Of a DNA stretch of 22,094 nucleotides, positions 21,812 to 22,094 are shown one piece after another. A program made the translations under genes and the position numbers. The stretch is taken from contig JAEZRB010000071.1 of NCBI GenBank assembly GCA_023412975.1, positions 1-22,094 on the forward strand, read 5' to 3'. The stretch's first letter is position 1, and every line of letters begins with the position of its first letter. A model generated the notes under the pieces. It saw nothing but the letters and a program-made list of their open reading frames with translations. It searched no databases and had not been told where the DNA came from. This stretch comes from Bacteroidota bacterium (lineage in GTDB: Bacteria; Bacteroidota; Bacteroidia; Chitinophagales; Chitinophagaceae).

Positions 21812-21915
21812 ACACGGCGAATGCATGATTTTTTTCGGAGCAGGGGTGAAGGTTGCCGCGATAGTAATATCTTCGCCGCTCCAAAGGGAGTACTTTGGGT
21901 TCATTATTTCAAGTC

Positions 21916-22094
21916 ATGCAATCAGCCAAGATTTTTTCCGGCAACAGCTCCGGTTCGTTGACCAACGAGATTTGCAAAAGGTACGGAACAAAACAGGGAA
22001 AGATTAATATTCAACTCTTTAGCGATGGAGAAATGTTCCCCACTTTCATGGAAAGTATTAGGGGCGATTTTGTTTTCCTGGTGCAAAGCACCTA
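21916..22094 (+). CDS. prs: Ribose-phosphate pyrophosphokinase, N-terminal part (runs off right edge)
   Basis: The frame begins with the ATG at 21916-21918 and stays open for 59 codons to the edge. KIFSGNSSGSLTNEICKRYG (5-24) and INIQLFSDGEMFPTFMESIR (31-50), then FVFLVQST (52-59), match the start of PRPP synthetase, including FSDGE, whose residues contribute to the allosteric/ATP-binding interface. The enzyme makes phosphoribosyl pyrophosphate from ribose 5-phosphate and ATP for nucleotide, histidine and tryptophan synthesis. The catalytic flexible loop and PRPP-binding motif lie beyond the window. Confidence 0.92.
   Translation, partial: MQSAKIFSGNSSGSLTNEICKRYGTKQGKINIQLFSDGEMFPTFMESIRGDFVFLVQST

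Overview
The window looks like chromosomal DNA of a Bacteroidota species, most likely a Chitinophagaceae-like bacterium. The evidence is two complete SusC/SusD outer-membrane uptake pairs, an OmpA-family protein with the TPR / beta-propeller / regulatory-like / OmpA layout of the type IX secretion protein PorE, the start of a large secreted repeat-type protein of the gliding-motility/T9SS cargo kind, a DUF3467 protein, a free-standing S23-type four-helix-bundle gene, and promoter-like elements of the Bacteroidota type (TTTG near -33, TAnnTTTG near -7). The assignment below phylum level is an inference.

Layout. Positions 1-5452 are entirely minus-strand. Read in the direction of transcription they are folD (one-carbon metabolism), queE (7-deazaguanine / queuosine pathway), the PorE-like envelope protein, dprA (natural transformation / recombination) and the truncated secreted protein that runs off the left edge. 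Between folD and queE lies a heptamer-repeat hairpin. It makes a false long N-terminus possible for QueE. From 5581 everything to 20076 is plus-strand: a two-gene unit (outer-membrane barrel protein plus an exported protein with a ComEA-like helix-hairpin-helix domain ahead of a predicted barrel, joined by a TTGA overlap, both with TTG starts), then SusC1-SusD1, a strong terminator, SusC2-SusD2-lipoprotein, a second terminator, and the DUF3467 gene. A 0.7-kb element follows, in which an S23-like four-helix-bundle gene (minus strand) sits between two arrays of 7-bp repeats in inverted orientation. The right end holds radC (minus) and, divergent from it, a 71-aa membrane protein and the start of prs.

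How the parts work together. The two Sus-type loci encode TonB-dependent importers with their surface lipoproteins. No glycoside hydrolase, peptidase, or sigma/anti-sigma pair is present, so the substrate cannot be read from this window. Both susC genes carry the same 5' module (A-rich tract plus GCT, TTGACGCAGCAA, exactly 13 nt, GGTGTCT), which suggests shared transcriptional or leader-RNA control. The remaining genes are housekeeping (folD, queE, radC, prs) or envelope genes.

The observations most worth following are the inverted heptamer arrays around the four-helix-bundle gene together with the related gene-less hairpin between folD and queE, the shared susC leader module, and the exported HhH-barrel protein. 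No rRNA, tRNA, CRISPR array, transposase or phage gene was seen. All coordinates and motifs were read by eye; no database search was possible.
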